64,000 nt of DNA from Oscillospiraceae bacterium (lineage in GTDB: Bacteria; Bacillota; Clostridia; Oscillospirales; Ruminococcaceae), in contig JAFRAJ010000049.1 of NCBI GenBank assembly GCA_017405465.1, positions 1-64,000 of the forward strand, in the 5' to 3' direction. A model generated the notes under the pieces. That model did not search any database. It saw only the letters and a list, made by a program, of their open reading frames with translations, and was not told where the DNA came from. Below, piece by piece: positions 17,697 to 26,445 of this stretch; the stretch's first letter is position 1, and every line of letters begins with the position of its first letter. Both the position numbers and the translations under genes were made by a program.

Positions 17697-18404
17697 CTAA
17701 ACAATATATGCTGCAGCAACTGCGAACAGAATGGCAGGAAGATAATTTGCTACTTTTATCTTCCGCTCCCAGATCAGATTTATACCCACGCAGAAGATGA
17801 GTACAGACCCGACCATCGACAGGTTCCCAAGTGCCTCCTCTGTAAGCAGAGGACCGATGAACCGGGCTGAAACAGTCAGTAGTCCCTGAATCACTCCGAC
17901 GGGAACAGCAGAGAATACACATCCTATTCCCTTGGTACCGGTAAGAACCATTACGATGATGAAGTCCAGTACGGATTTAGTCAGAAGGACGGAATGATCC
18001 CCGTATAACCCGTCATTGAATGAACCTATCACCGTCATAGCTCCGATACATACCGTAAACGTTGCTGTGACGAACCCGTCTACGAATCCGGATTCACCGG
18101 CATTACCGCTCTTGTCACGGAGCCACTCTCCGAGTTCTTCAAACCTTCGGTCCAGATCAAGGATCTCTCCGATGACAGCACCAAGGACCATACAGATCAC
18201 CAGGAACATACCATGCCCGCTGCTCAGGCTTGACCCTGATACTGTCCTCATCTTTTCAAGGGCCCCTGTAATACCCAGGAACAGCGTGCTTACTCCGCAG
18301 GCTTTGCTTAGAGTATCCCGGAACTGCTCGGAGATGTTCTTCCCGAACAGTATTCCCAGGATGCCTCCTGCAATTATAGCTGCTACATTTATCAATGTGC
18401 CCAT
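17697..18404 (-). CDS. DUF554 membrane protein
   Basis: 235 residues with about six or seven membrane segments. It starts MGTLINVAAIIAGGILGILFGK and contains SGHGMFLVICMVLGAVIGEILDLD and GFVTATFTVCIGAMTVIGSFNDG, the conserved blocks of DUF554 (YdfK) proteins. The family is presumed to be a transporter; no substrate is established. It lies 15 bases after the divergent carboxylesterase gene and is probably co-transcribed with it. Its tie to sugar or ester metabolism is only positional. Confidence 0.85.
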   Translation of the reverse strand: MGTLINVAAIIAGGILGILFGKNISEQFRDTLSKACGVSTLFLGITGALEKMRTVSGSSLSSGHGMFLVICMVLGAVIGEILDLDRRFEELGEWLRDKSGNAGESGFVDGFVTATFTVCIGAMTVIGSFNDGLYGDHSVLLTKSVLDFIIVMVLTGTKGIGCVFSAVPVGVIQGLLTVSARFIGPLLTEEALGNLSMVGSVLIFCVGINLIWERKIKVANYLPAILFAVAAAYIV

Positions 18405-18419
18405 ATCATTCCTCTGCTG

Positions 18420-19967
18420 TCAGTTGAGCGGGCTCCAGTTGAGCGGAGGACACAGCTCGATATACAGTTTGATGAGATCCTCGTCGTAAGCTTCCTTGAG
18501 TTCATTTACCTTATCGATCACCATAGTATATCTGTGCTCAGCAGTAAACGGTTTCCATTCAGGAAGATATTCATTGTTCGGATCGCCGTATTTGATGAAG
18601 TTCATATATGCGTTTCCGATAGCATCAGCATGCTGTTTTCCGTAGATCGGCTCATTGTCAACTGGTGCTTTCTCCGAATTCCAGAAAGCGAAAGGAATGT
18701 CTGCACCATGCCAGGCAGGCATCCGTCCTTCTGAAGGCATATTGAAAGCAAACATGTATACATATGTATTATCAGAAGAACTCACCAGTGAATGGATCTT
18801 TGCCGTCTCGCAGGTAGGTCTTCTGAATCCCGCATCAAGATACATCAGATCAAGGATGTCATGATCAGGATATGCTTTCTTAAACAGGTCCAGAAGCTCA
18901 TTGTACCTATCACCGAACCTGTCAGCGATCATCTTAAGTTTATCCTGTTCGGTCATGGCGACCTTTTCGTCGACCGGAATATGTACTTTGAAGTTGAACT
19001 CGCTCAAAGTCGTCGCGAGCATAAGCGGCTTGTCCTTTGACCACTCACAGAAGCCGTCAGAGATCGGGAATCCTCTGAAGTACTCATTCTTGAGAGGAGC
19101 TAGTCCGGTATTAATCCCCTGAGGTCCGAGGATCTTCTGCGCTGCCCTGTAGGCGCTGACAAGGTCACTGAAACTGACTTCGTAGATCTTGTCGATATTT
19201 TCCTTATAGATACCGAGATAATCCAGCATCGTCTTGGCAAGGATCCGCGATTCCTCTTCTGTGGTCTCTGGGCCGTCGTCAAGGACACCGCTCATGACTA
19301 TTCCTCTGCTGAAAAGGTCCTTTGCTTCCTCTATCTGATACATGGACAGGACTTTTCCACCGCCGCCGGAATGCCCGCATATAGTGACATTTTCAGGGTC
19401 TCCGCCAAACGCTTCTATGTTCTCATGCACCCATTTAAGGGCAGCAACAAGGTCAGCGATTCCCAGATTCTTTGAGTTCTCGAATTCATCACCGTATTCA
19501 CTGAGGTTCAGATGGCCGAGAACATTGAGTCTGTGATTCATGGAGACGAATACTATGTCCCCTTTCTGAGCCATATTGAAACCTTCCATATTCTCCACTT
19601 CCATTATGGATGAGCCTGCAAAGAAGCCTCCCCCGTGCATCCATACGAATACCGGTCTCTTCTTTCCGTCATCGTGTCTCGGTGCCCATATATTCAGGAA
19701 GTAACAGTCCTCATTCTCAGCCCACGGGATATTGAGGCCCATATTTCTGGCTACAGGTCTGTAAGGATTCATCTGCAGCATCGTAGCTCCGAATGTTTTC
19801 GCTTCCTTGATACCTTCCCATCTGTCAGGTTCTTCAGGCATATGGAATCTTTTTGCCTTGGCATAACGTACGCCAAGGAAGTGATTTACTTCTCCAAAGG
19901 TGTACCCTCTCACCTTCCCGTATTTAGTTTCGACTACAGGTTCTACAGGATCATAGAGATTAGCCAT
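18420..19967 (-). CDS. Type-B carboxylesterase, divergent copy
   Basis: 515 residues, alpha/beta hydrolase, carboxylesterase family B. The oxyanion motif is HGGG (111-114), the nucleophile is Ser200 in CGHSGGGG, the acid is Glu323 and the histidine is His420 in WHGADIPFAF. No signal peptide is present, so it is cytosolic. It differs clearly from the seven tandem esterases that follow: it lacks their MLRxTKTENG start and their YSKEWHVDPE insertion, and its His is followed by GADIPF rather than SSDLWF. It has its own transcription unit with DUF554, starting after a terminator and near a TATAAT at 19998-20003. The substrate is unknown; carbohydrate acyl esters are suggested by the locus. Confidence 0.9.
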   Translation of the reverse strand: MANLYDPVEPVVETKYGKVRGYTFGEVNHFLGVRYAKAKRFHMPEEPDRWEGIKEAKTFGATMLQMNPYRPVARNMGLNIPWAENEDCYFLNIWAPRHDDGKKRPVFVWMHGGGFFAGSSIMEVENMEGFNMAQKGDIVFVSMNHRLNVLGHLNLSEYGDEFENSKNLGIADLVAALKWVHENIEAFGGDPENVTICGHSGGGGKVLSMYQIEEAKDLFSRGIVMSGVLDDGPETTEEESRILAKTMLDYLGIYKENIDKIYEVSFSDLVSAYRAAQKILGPQGINTGLAPLKNEYFRGFPISDGFCEWSKDKPLMLATTLSEFNFKVHIPVDEKVAMTEQDKLKMIADRFGDRYNELLDLFKKAYPDHDILDLMYLDAGFRRPTCETAKIHSLVSSSDNTYVYMFAFNMPSEGRMPAWHGADIPFAFWNSEKAPVDNEPIYGKQHADAIGNAYMNFIKYGDPNNEYLPEWKPFTAEHRYTMVIDKVNELKEAYDEDLIKLYIELCPPLNWSPLN

Positions 19968-20029
19968 TATTAAGTTCCTCCCATTGCTTTTTCTTTGATT
20001 ATACCTTAAATTTCATCGTCCTGAATGTA

Positions 20030-20059
20030 AAAGGCAGGAAGTCTGTACTTCCTGCCTTT
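20030..20059 (-). terminator. Terminator of the ara-esterase operon
   Basis: A perfect 13-bp stem (AAAGGCAGGAAGT with ACTTCCTGCCTTT) with a 4-nt loop, 19 bases after the last tandem esterase. It is the clearest stop to the long minus-strand unit that could begin at araB. Confidence 0.75.
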
Positions 20060-20078
20060 AAATCGTCAGATTCCGTTA

Positions 20079-21653
20079 TCAGCCGTTCTTCTCTTTGAAA
20101 TATACATCAAAGAGGAACTTCTCTTCCGGAGTACGGGGACCTGTCGCCATCTGGATCGTGTCGAAGAACTGGATCGGGTAAGGCTTCTCTGGTGTAACGG
20201 GATCCCAGTGAGGCATCGGTGTACCGTCTGCATCATTGCCGTTGGGGTCGCCGGTCTTAGCGAAGTTCGTCCAGTAATTGCACATCTTTCTGGCAAGATC
20301 ATAGTGATGTCCGTCCCAGGGTCTCCAGGATCTGGCAAGAGTCTCGAACTCAAACCAGAGATCGCTGGAATGGAATGAGCCGGCATCGTCTCCGGGGATC
20401 GTCGGACCGAAGTTATAGAAGTAGAACTTCCTTCCCATTTTTGCAAGAGAGGCTACAAGGATGTCGTTTCCGACAGCTACCCTGCAGGTCTCTGCGGCTA
20501 TCTTTGCAGGTCTCGGATCAGCTTTGACGATCGCCTTGAACTCTTCAGCATACTCACCGTAATGCTGATCGATCCACTTCATGACTTCTTCCTCGTCGTC
20601 ATAATTCGGGATCTCCGGCGGTAGATCGCCGTCAGCAGCATTCCTGTACTGTGCCATAGGATCTATAGACGGTCCGGTCTTGAATTCATCGACAGTGTTG
20701 CCGATTATGAACTGAACGTCATGGAACTTATTTGCAAGCATCAGTTCACCAACATCAGCTTTTGCATAGACCGGATCGATAATGTTGTTGATCCAGAGTC
20801 CGCTGCTGTTATAAGTGTCCATGATGAACTGAGCATCAAGCTTTCTGGCTTCTTCCAGAGTCTTTACACCCAGCAGATCGAAGAACTTAACGCCCATCTG
20901 CTCTACGTCCTGGAAGGTGTGTGCGGGGAATCCGCCGCCTCTGGGGATCGTAGGATTGACAGGGTTGAATGATTCGATGATGCACTTCTGGAACAGTCCC
21001 TCAGACTGGGAGGCGCACATATGGGTAAGAACAGAAGCAGCACCTGCGGACTGTCCGAAGATCGTGATGTTCTCCGGGTCACCGCCGAAGTTGGCTATGT
21101 TCCTCTTGACCCATGCGATACCGTATGCCTGGTCAAGGAAGCAGAAGTTCGAAGGAGCATCAGGCTGAGTAGCAGTCAGTTCCGGATGGCAGAGCTGTCC
21201 GAATACATTCAGTCTGTAGCCGATAGATACAAGGATAACTCCGCGGGATGCTATACGCTCGCCGTCAAATTCCATCTCATGAGGATAGCCTTCCATTAGG
21301 CCGCCTCCGAAGATCCAGATCATGACAGGCAGTTTGTCATCCTTAGTGTGCGCAGGCGTCCAGATATTGGCCCTCAGACAATCTTCGCCCATAGGTACTT
21401 CTGGATCCACATGCCATTCCTTGGCATAGAAAGCTTCAGGGTCTCTGCCGGGGATTCTCTGCATCGGAATAGGACCGAACTCATAACAGTCTCTGACACC
21501 TTCCCAGTCCTTAGCGGGCTGAGGCGCGCGCCATCTGTTCTCGTATCCTGTATCCGCAGCAAAAGGAATGCCCTTGTAGACTGTGATACGTGCGTTTGTG
21601 CCGGGGAATCCGCGGACTTCGCCGTTCTCAGTTCTTGTCTGTCTCAGATACAT
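20079..21653 (-). CDS. Type-B carboxylesterase, tandem copy 7 (last)
   Basis: 524 residues from the ATG at 21653, chosen because CGAGGA lies 7 bases upstream; an ATG two codons earlier is too close to it. The triad is Ser202 (GQSAGAAS), Glu323 (NTVDEF) and His428 (SFHSSDLW), all present. The oxyanion HGGG of typical family members is FGGG here (115-118). It ends with FAKTGDPNGNDADGTPMP like its paralogs. The region after residue 330 has a longer insertion (DPMAQYRNAADGDLPPEIPNYDD) than in the other copies, which may alter the acyl or alcohol pocket. It is cytosolic by lack of a signal peptide. Confidence 0.9.
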   Translation of the reverse strand: MYLRQTRTENGEVRGFPGTNARITVYKGIPFAADTGYENRWRAPQPAKDWEGVRDCYEFGPIPMQRIPGRDPEAFYAKEWHVDPEVPMGEDCLRANIWTPAHTKDDKLPVMIWIFGGGLMEGYPHEMEFDGERIASRGVILVSIGYRLNVFGQLCHPELTATQPDAPSNFCFLDQAYGIAWVKRNIANFGGDPENITIFGQSAGAASVLTHMCASQSEGLFQKCIIESFNPVNPTIPRGGGFPAHTFQDVEQMGVKFFDLLGVKTLEEARKLDAQFIMDTYNSSGLWINNIIDPVYAKADVGELMLANKFHDVQFIIGNTVDEFKTGPSIDPMAQYRNAADGDLPPEIPNYDDEEEVMKWIDQHYGEYAEEFKAIVKADPRPAKIAAETCRVAVGNDILVASLAKMGRKFYFYNFGPTIPGDDAGSFHSSDLWFEFETLARSWRPWDGHHYDLARKMCNYWTNFAKTGDPNGNDADGTPMPHWDPVTPEKPYPIQFFDTIQMATGPRTPEEKFLFDVYFKEKNG

Positions 21654-21683
21654 TTTCATATCCTCGTTTCTGTTATTGTGATG

Positions 21684-21709
21684 AGCTGCGCCGGAATTCC
21701 GGCGCAGCT
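21684..21709. repeat. 26-bp perfect palindrome between esterase copies 6 and 7
   Basis: An uninterrupted self-complementary 26-mer with arms AGCTGCGCCGGAA, placed 10 bases after the stop of copy 6. There is no T-run on either side, so it is more likely an RNA-stabilising or partial-termination hairpin within the operon than a full terminator. Confidence 0.7.
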
Positions 21710-21719
21710 GCCGGTTTGA

Positions 21720-23228
21720 TTACATTCCGAACTCTTTTAGGTTGATGTCCACCATATACTGCTCTGCAGCATTGAGAGGTTCTTTTTCCATCTCTATGGT
21801 GTCATAGAGTTTTATTCCGTAAGGACTGTCAACAGTATATTTGCTCCAGTACGGCAGATCCGTTCCGTCTGCATCCTTGCCGTTAGGATCTCCGTTCTTT
21901 GCGAAGTTGGTCCAGTAATTGCAGATCTTTCTGGCACAGTCCATATGATGTCCCGTGAAAGGTCTCCAGCACTTCATAAGTGTTTCAAACTGGAACCAGA
22001 GGTCGCATGAATGGAAACATCCGGCATCATCTCCGGGTATCGATACGCCGAAGGTATAGTAATAGAAATCAAGCCCGTGTTTGGCACACACTGCTGCCAT
22101 CAGTCTGTTTCCTATACCCATCTGATGCACTACTGCCGCATCCTTAAGTTTCATTCCGCCGTTCTTAACAGCTTCCCTGAAACCGTCAGCATACTGACAG
22201 AACTTATCGTCAACGAACTTCTCCACTGTCGCTTCATCATCGGATTCCGGTGCGATCAGGAACTCGTCTTTGGTGTTTCCGATCATGAACTTAACGTCGT
22301 TCATCCTGTTGCCGACGATAGTATCCTCCATCATCTCCGTCAGGAAGACTCCGTCCGTAACAGCACCCCAGAAATAATGGCATTCATTGAACTTATCCTC
22401 GATATACTGGGCGTCGAGTGCTCTGGCTTCTTCCAAAGTCTTCACGCCGAGTTTCTCGAAGAATTCTATGCCTTCCTTTTCCTGCTGTTCAAGAGATACC
22501 TGAGGCATACTCATATTCAGAGGATATTTAGGCCTCATACCGCCGATGGATTCGATGATCCCTTTCTGGAACAGACCTTTTGCTTTCGGAGAGCACATCT
22601 GGGCTACTACCGAGAATCCGCCTGCAGACTGTCCGAAGATCGTGATGTTCTCAGGATCTCCTCCGAAGTTTGCGATGTTTCTCTTTACCCATGCGATACC
22701 GAATGCCTGATCCTGCAGAGCGAAGTTTGTCGGACCGTCAGGATTCTCTTTGGTTATCTCAGGATGTGCAAGAAGTCCGAAGGCATTCAGTCTGTAACCA
22801 ATAGATACGAGTATCACTCCGCGGGAAGCAATGCGCTCACCGTCAAATTCCATCTCATAGGGATATCCTTCCTGAAGTCCGCCTCCGAAGATCCACACCA
22901 TGACAGGGAGCTTATCGTCAACTGTCTTGGCGGGAGTCCAGATATTGGCGGTAAGGCAGTTCTCACCTCTTTTTACTTCGGGATCCACATGCCATTCCTT
23001 TGAATAGAATGCTTCGGGATCTCTTCCAGGAACTCTCTGCATGGAGATCTCACCGAATTCGTAGCATTCCCTTACTCCTTCCCAGTCCTCTGCGGGCTGA
23101 GGAGGACGCCAGCGGTTCTTCCCAGAAGTATCAGCGCCAAAGGGAATACCTTTATAAACAGTAATACGGGCGTCTGTCGCAACTATGCCTCTGACTCTTC
23201 CGTTTTCTGTCTTTGTCTCTCTAAGCAT
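21720..23228 (-). CDS. Type-B carboxylesterase, tandem copy 6
   Basis: 502 residues. The triad is Ser201 (GQSAGGFS), Glu322 (NTKDEF) and His406 (CFHSCDLW). The oxyanion motif is FGGG rather than HGGG. Two cysteines flank the catalytic His (CFHSC), unlike most copies. The start follows AAGGAG at good spacing. It shares with copy 7 the GERIASRGVILVSIGYRLN block and so appears to be its closest relative here. The long open frame on the opposite strand (22011-23003) is a consequence of codon bias and not a gene. Confidence 0.9.
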   Translation of the reverse strand: MLRETKTENGRVRGIVATDARITVYKGIPFGADTSGKNRWRPPQPAEDWEGVRECYEFGEISMQRVPGRDPEAFYSKEWHVDPEVKRGENCLTANIWTPAKTVDDKLPVMVWIFGGGLQEGYPYEMEFDGERIASRGVILVSIGYRLNAFGLLAHPEITKENPDGPTNFALQDQAFGIAWVKRNIANFGGDPENITIFGQSAGGFSVVAQMCSPKAKGLFQKGIIESIGGMRPKYPLNMSMPQVSLEQQEKEGIEFFEKLGVKTLEEARALDAQYIEDKFNECHYFWGAVTDGVFLTEMMEDTIVGNRMNDVKFMIGNTKDEFLIAPESDDEATVEKFVDDKFCQYADGFREAVKNGGMKLKDAAVVHQMGIGNRLMAAVCAKHGLDFYYYTFGVSIPGDDAGCFHSCDLWFQFETLMKCWRPFTGHHMDCARKICNYWTNFAKNGDPNGKDADGTDLPYWSKYTVDSPYGIKLYDTIEMEKEPLNAAEQYMVDINLKEFGM

Positions 23229-23253
23229 TTATAACTCCTTATCCGGAACCTTC

Positions 23254-24780
23254 TTATTTCATTCCATACTTTCTGAGGTTGGCATCGATTATGAACCTGA
23301 TCCTCGGATCCTCTTCCTTTTCCATCTTGACTTCATCACCTAGGAGCATTGCATGGAATCCGTCGTTATACGGTACCCACTCAGGCATCGGTGTGCCGTC
23401 TGCATCAAGGCCGTTCGGGTCGCCTGTCTTGGCGAAATTGGCAAAGTAGTTGCACATCTGTCTGGCAAGTTCGTAATGATGTCCGTCAAAAGGTCTCCAG
23501 CAATTCATAAGCGTCTCGAACTCAAACCAGAGGTCACAGGAGTGGAATGCTCCTACATCGTCTCCGGGGATATAAGGATCGAACACACTGAAATAAACCT
23601 TGCGGCCGTTGAGGGCAAGTATCTCTGCTGTAAGCCTGTTGGAAGCGTTGAATGTTGAGAAATCAGCTTCTCTTACAAGGTCTTCCCTCTTGTCATTTCC
23701 GGCAACGTATTTGACCACTTTTAGATAGTCATCGGCAAGATCGCCGAACAGGGTCTTTGCCCAGTCTTCCAGAGGCTCACGGGCGCCGGCGAAGAATTCA
23801 TCTCCGGTGGCGGTGACCATGACATCAACATGATTCATCTCGTTCTTGAGCATGCAGTCGCCGGGATCCTGTGTGCAGAACAGTCCGTCTACCAGAGGGT
23901 TCATAAATTTGAATGTCTCTTTGCGGTACTGTACCTGCTTGTCATTGATATATTTTGCATCCAGTTTTCTAGCTTCTTCGATGCTGTTCACCCCGAGATA
24001 TTCAAGGAATGTCTGGCCGAACTCTTCTCCGAAAGCAAGATCCTTTGTCCCTATCTCAAAATACCCGAGACTGGGAATAGCCATTGCATTCAGACCTGCC
24101 GATTGAATGATCGCATGCTGGAATAGACCAACTGTCATCGGCGAGCAGCACAGATACTGAACTGCAGCGCCGCCTCCGGACTGTCCGAAAATAGTGACGT
24201 TTTCAGGGTCTCCGCCGAAGTTTACGATATTCCTCTTGATCCACTTGAGAGCAGCTACCATGTCTAGAAGTCCGAAGTTACAGGGAGCATCAGGCTGAGC
24301 TGCCGTCAGTTCTTTATGTGCCATGAAAGCAAACACATTCAGACGGTAAGTGATAGATACGAGTATCACGCTTCTCTTGGCAAAATGTTCCCCGTCGAAT
24401 TCCTGCTCATGGCCATAGCCTTCCTGCATTCCGCCGCCATGTATCCACATCATGACGGGCAGCTTGTCCTCCGTACTCTTAGCCGGAGTCCAGATATTTA
24501 ACTGGAGGCAGTCCTCGCTCATGGCGATATCGGGATCGACGTGCCATTCCTTGGAATAGAAAGCTTCCGGATCAGCTCCGGGAGTATTCTGCATGGCTAT
24601 AGGTCCGAACTCATAGCATTCGCGAACGCCCTCCCAGTTCTCAGCAGGCTGAGGAGCGCGCCAGCGGTTCTCTCCTACTGGAGGAGCAGCATAAGGAATG
24701 CCTTTGAAAACAGTGACTCTCGCATTAGTTCCCACGATACCCCTAACGAGACCGTTTTCAGTTCTGGTTTCTCTGATCAT
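23254..24780 (-). CDS. Type-B carboxylesterase, tandem copy 5, canonical HGGG
   Basis: 508 residues. The triad is Ser201 (GQSGGGAA), Glu328 (TGDEF) and His413 (AFHSCDLW). It is the only tandem copy that keeps the textbook oxyanion motif HGGG (114-117), the GIPYAAPPVG start and the SEDCLQLNIW signature of para-nitrobenzyl esterase-like enzymes, so it may be nearest to the ancestral type. The nucleophile elbow is GQSGGG instead of GQSAGG. AGGAGG lies 5 bases before the ATG. It lies 25 bases before copy 6, implying co-transcription. Confidence 0.9.
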   Translation of the reverse strand: MIRETRTENGLVRGIVGTNARVTVFKGIPYAAPPVGENRWRAPQPAENWEGVRECYEFGPIAMQNTPGADPEAFYSKEWHVDPDIAMSEDCLQLNIWTPAKSTEDKLPVMMWIHGGGMQEGYGHEQEFDGEHFAKRSVILVSITYRLNVFAFMAHKELTAAQPDAPCNFGLLDMVAALKWIKRNIVNFGGDPENVTIFGQSGGGAAVQYLCCSPMTVGLFQHAIIQSAGLNAMAIPSLGYFEIGTKDLAFGEEFGQTFLEYLGVNSIEEARKLDAKYINDKQVQYRKETFKFMNPLVDGLFCTQDPGDCMLKNEMNHVDVMVTATGDEFFAGAREPLEDWAKTLFGDLADDYLKVVKYVAGNDKREDLVREADFSTFNASNRLTAEILALNGRKVYFSVFDPYIPGDDVGAFHSCDLWFEFETLMNCWRPFDGHHYELARQMCNYFANFAKTGDPNGLDADGTPMPEWVPYNDGFHAMLLGDEVKMEKEEDPRIRFIIDANLRKYGMK

Positions 24781-24841
24781 ATGATCCTCCTGTTAATCGT
24801 TCCACTGTAAAGCGAAAAGGCTTTATACTTGTTTAGATGAG

Positions 24842-24884
24842 ATCACGCATGCTTCCGTACCGAAAAGCACGGAAGCAGCGTGAT
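24842..24884 (-). repeat. Intercistronic hairpin between esterase copies 4 and 5
   Basis: A long imperfect stem: ATCACG/CGTGAT outside and GCTTCCGT/ACGGAAGC inside, starting 9 bases after the stop of copy 4. There is no T-run after it on the minus strand, so it is read as an mRNA hairpin rather than a strong terminator. Confidence 0.6.
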
Positions 24885-24892
24885 ATTTATTA

Positions 24893-26407
24893 TTATTTGT
24901 TCACTTCGAGGAGGAACTTTTCCTTCTCTGTCGGTTCTGCTTTGTTCATATAGATCTCATCACCGAAGAAGATACCGTGTTTGTTGTCCTTAGTGAACTT
25001 CTCCCAGTAAGGCATTGGTGTGCCGTCGGCATCATTACCGTTAGGATCTCCGGTCTTTGCAAAGTTGGTCCAGTAGTTGCACATTTTCCTTGCCAGATCG
25101 AAGTGATGTCCGTCAAAGGGTCTCCAGCATTTCATAAGTGTTTCGAACTCGAACCAGAGGTCAGAGCTGTGGAATACTCCGGCATCATCACCTGGGATCG
25201 TAGGTCCGAACACGTAATAGTGCAGGTCTCTTCCCTGTTCTGCAAGATAATCAAGAGCCAGTCTTGCACCATACTCAAATGATCCGACTGTGACTGCTTT
25301 CTTGAGGCTCTCACCGGTCTTCTCTGCCTGTCTCTTACAGATATCAAGATACTCGTCTGCTCTGTCACCGAAGCATTCTTTGACCCATTTCTCGATCTCT
25401 GCTTCATCGTCTGATGCAGGGCCGATCTGGAACTCATCTGTAGTATTACCTGTCATGAGAGGTACGTCATAGAGGGTTCCGTTCTTGATGCATTCCTCTC
25501 CCATAGCAGTGAGGAACTTGCCGTCAGCCTGCGGCATGAAGAAGAAATTACTTTCAAGGCACTTGTCTTCTATGAACTGTGCATCAAGTTTTCTTGCTTC
25601 AGCGATAGTATCGACGCCAAGACACTCCTTAAGGAATCTCACGCCCATCTCCTGAGCAGTTTCAAAATTGAAGTTTCTGCCGCTGAATCTCGGGTTTGTC
25701 GGAACTTTCATGTTCACTCCGCCAGCTGATTCAACGATAGCCCTCTGGAAATGGCCTCTGGACTGCGGAGAGCAGAGATGGTTCCATACGCTCCCGCCGC
25801 CTGCGGACTGTCCGAAAATGGTGATATTCTTGGGATCTCCGCCGAAGTTCTCAATATTACGCTCAACCCATTTGAGTCCGTAAAGCTGATCCAGCATACC
25901 GAAGTTCGTGGGTGCATCAGGAGCTTCTGCTGTCAGTTCAGGATGGCAGAGGAATCCGAATACGTTTACACGATACGCTACTGATACGAGAATGACTCCG
26001 CGGTGAGCGATACGCTCTCCGTCAAATTCCATCTCCCAAGCATAGCCTTCTCTGAATCCGCCGCCGAAAAACCATACCATGACAGGAAGTTTCTCATCAG
26101 CAGATTTAGCGGGAGTCCAGATGTTCAGTCTGAGGCCGTCTTCATTCATGGGGACTTCCGGGTCCACATGCCACTCTTTTGAATAGAATGCATCGGGGTT
26201 CTTTCCAGGAACAGCCTGCATCGTTATCGGTCCGAATTCATAGCACTCTCTCACTCCGTCCCAGCTCTTGGGAGGCTGCGGAGCCCTCCAGCGGTTCTCT
26301 CCGCAAGTCGGGGCTGCAAAAGGAATGCCCTTGAAAACAGTGATCCTTGCATCGGTTCCGGGGAAGCCCTTTACCATTCCGCTCTCTGTTTTTGTTACTC
26401 TAAGCAT
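24893..26407 (-). CDS. Type-B carboxylesterase, tandem copy 4
   Basis: 504 residues. The triad is Ser201 (GQSAGGGS), Glu325 (NTTDEF) and His413 (VFHSSDLW). The oxyanion motif is FGGG within VWFFGGGF. With copy 3 it shares WFFGG, VAYRVNVFGFLCHPELTAE, SAGGGSVWNHL and the C-terminal FLxEVNK, marking a recent duplication pair. GAPTC-type variation at residues 31-36 (AAPTCG) replaces the usual AADTSG. It is cytosolic. The substrate is probably a carbohydrate ester, inferred from the neighbouring arabinose genes. Confidence 0.9.
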   Translation of the reverse strand: MLRVTKTESGMVKGFPGTDARITVFKGIPFAAPTCGENRWRAPQPPKSWDGVRECYEFGPITMQAVPGKNPDAFYSKEWHVDPEVPMNEDGLRLNIWTPAKSADEKLPVMVWFFGGGFREGYAWEMEFDGERIAHRGVILVSVAYRVNVFGFLCHPELTAEAPDAPTNFGMLDQLYGLKWVERNIENFGGDPKNITIFGQSAGGGSVWNHLCSPQSRGHFQRAIVESAGGVNMKVPTNPRFSGRNFNFETAQEMGVRFLKECLGVDTIAEARKLDAQFIEDKCLESNFFFMPQADGKFLTAMGEECIKNGTLYDVPLMTGNTTDEFQIGPASDDEAEIEKWVKECFGDRADEYLDICKRQAEKTGESLKKAVTVGSFEYGARLALDYLAEQGRDLHYYVFGPTIPGDDAGVFHSSDLWFEFETLMKCWRPFDGHHFDLARKMCNYWTNFAKTGDPNGNDADGTPMPYWEKFTKDNKHGIFFGDEIYMNKAEPTEKEKFLLEVNK

Positions 26408-26445
26408 TTCATTGATCTCCGTACTATTAAGTCTAAGTAATTAGA

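Noticed and set aside
21684-21709. 26-bp palindrome considered as an insertion-sequence end or attachment site
   Set aside because: No second copy, target duplication or recombinase gene is seen; its place just after a stop codon fits an mRNA hairpin.
22011-23003. Long open frame on the plus strand opposite esterase copy 6
   Set aside because: It is fully antisense to a conserved esterase, has no family features and no good ribosome site; similar antisense frames occur opposite the other copies, as expected from shared codon bias.
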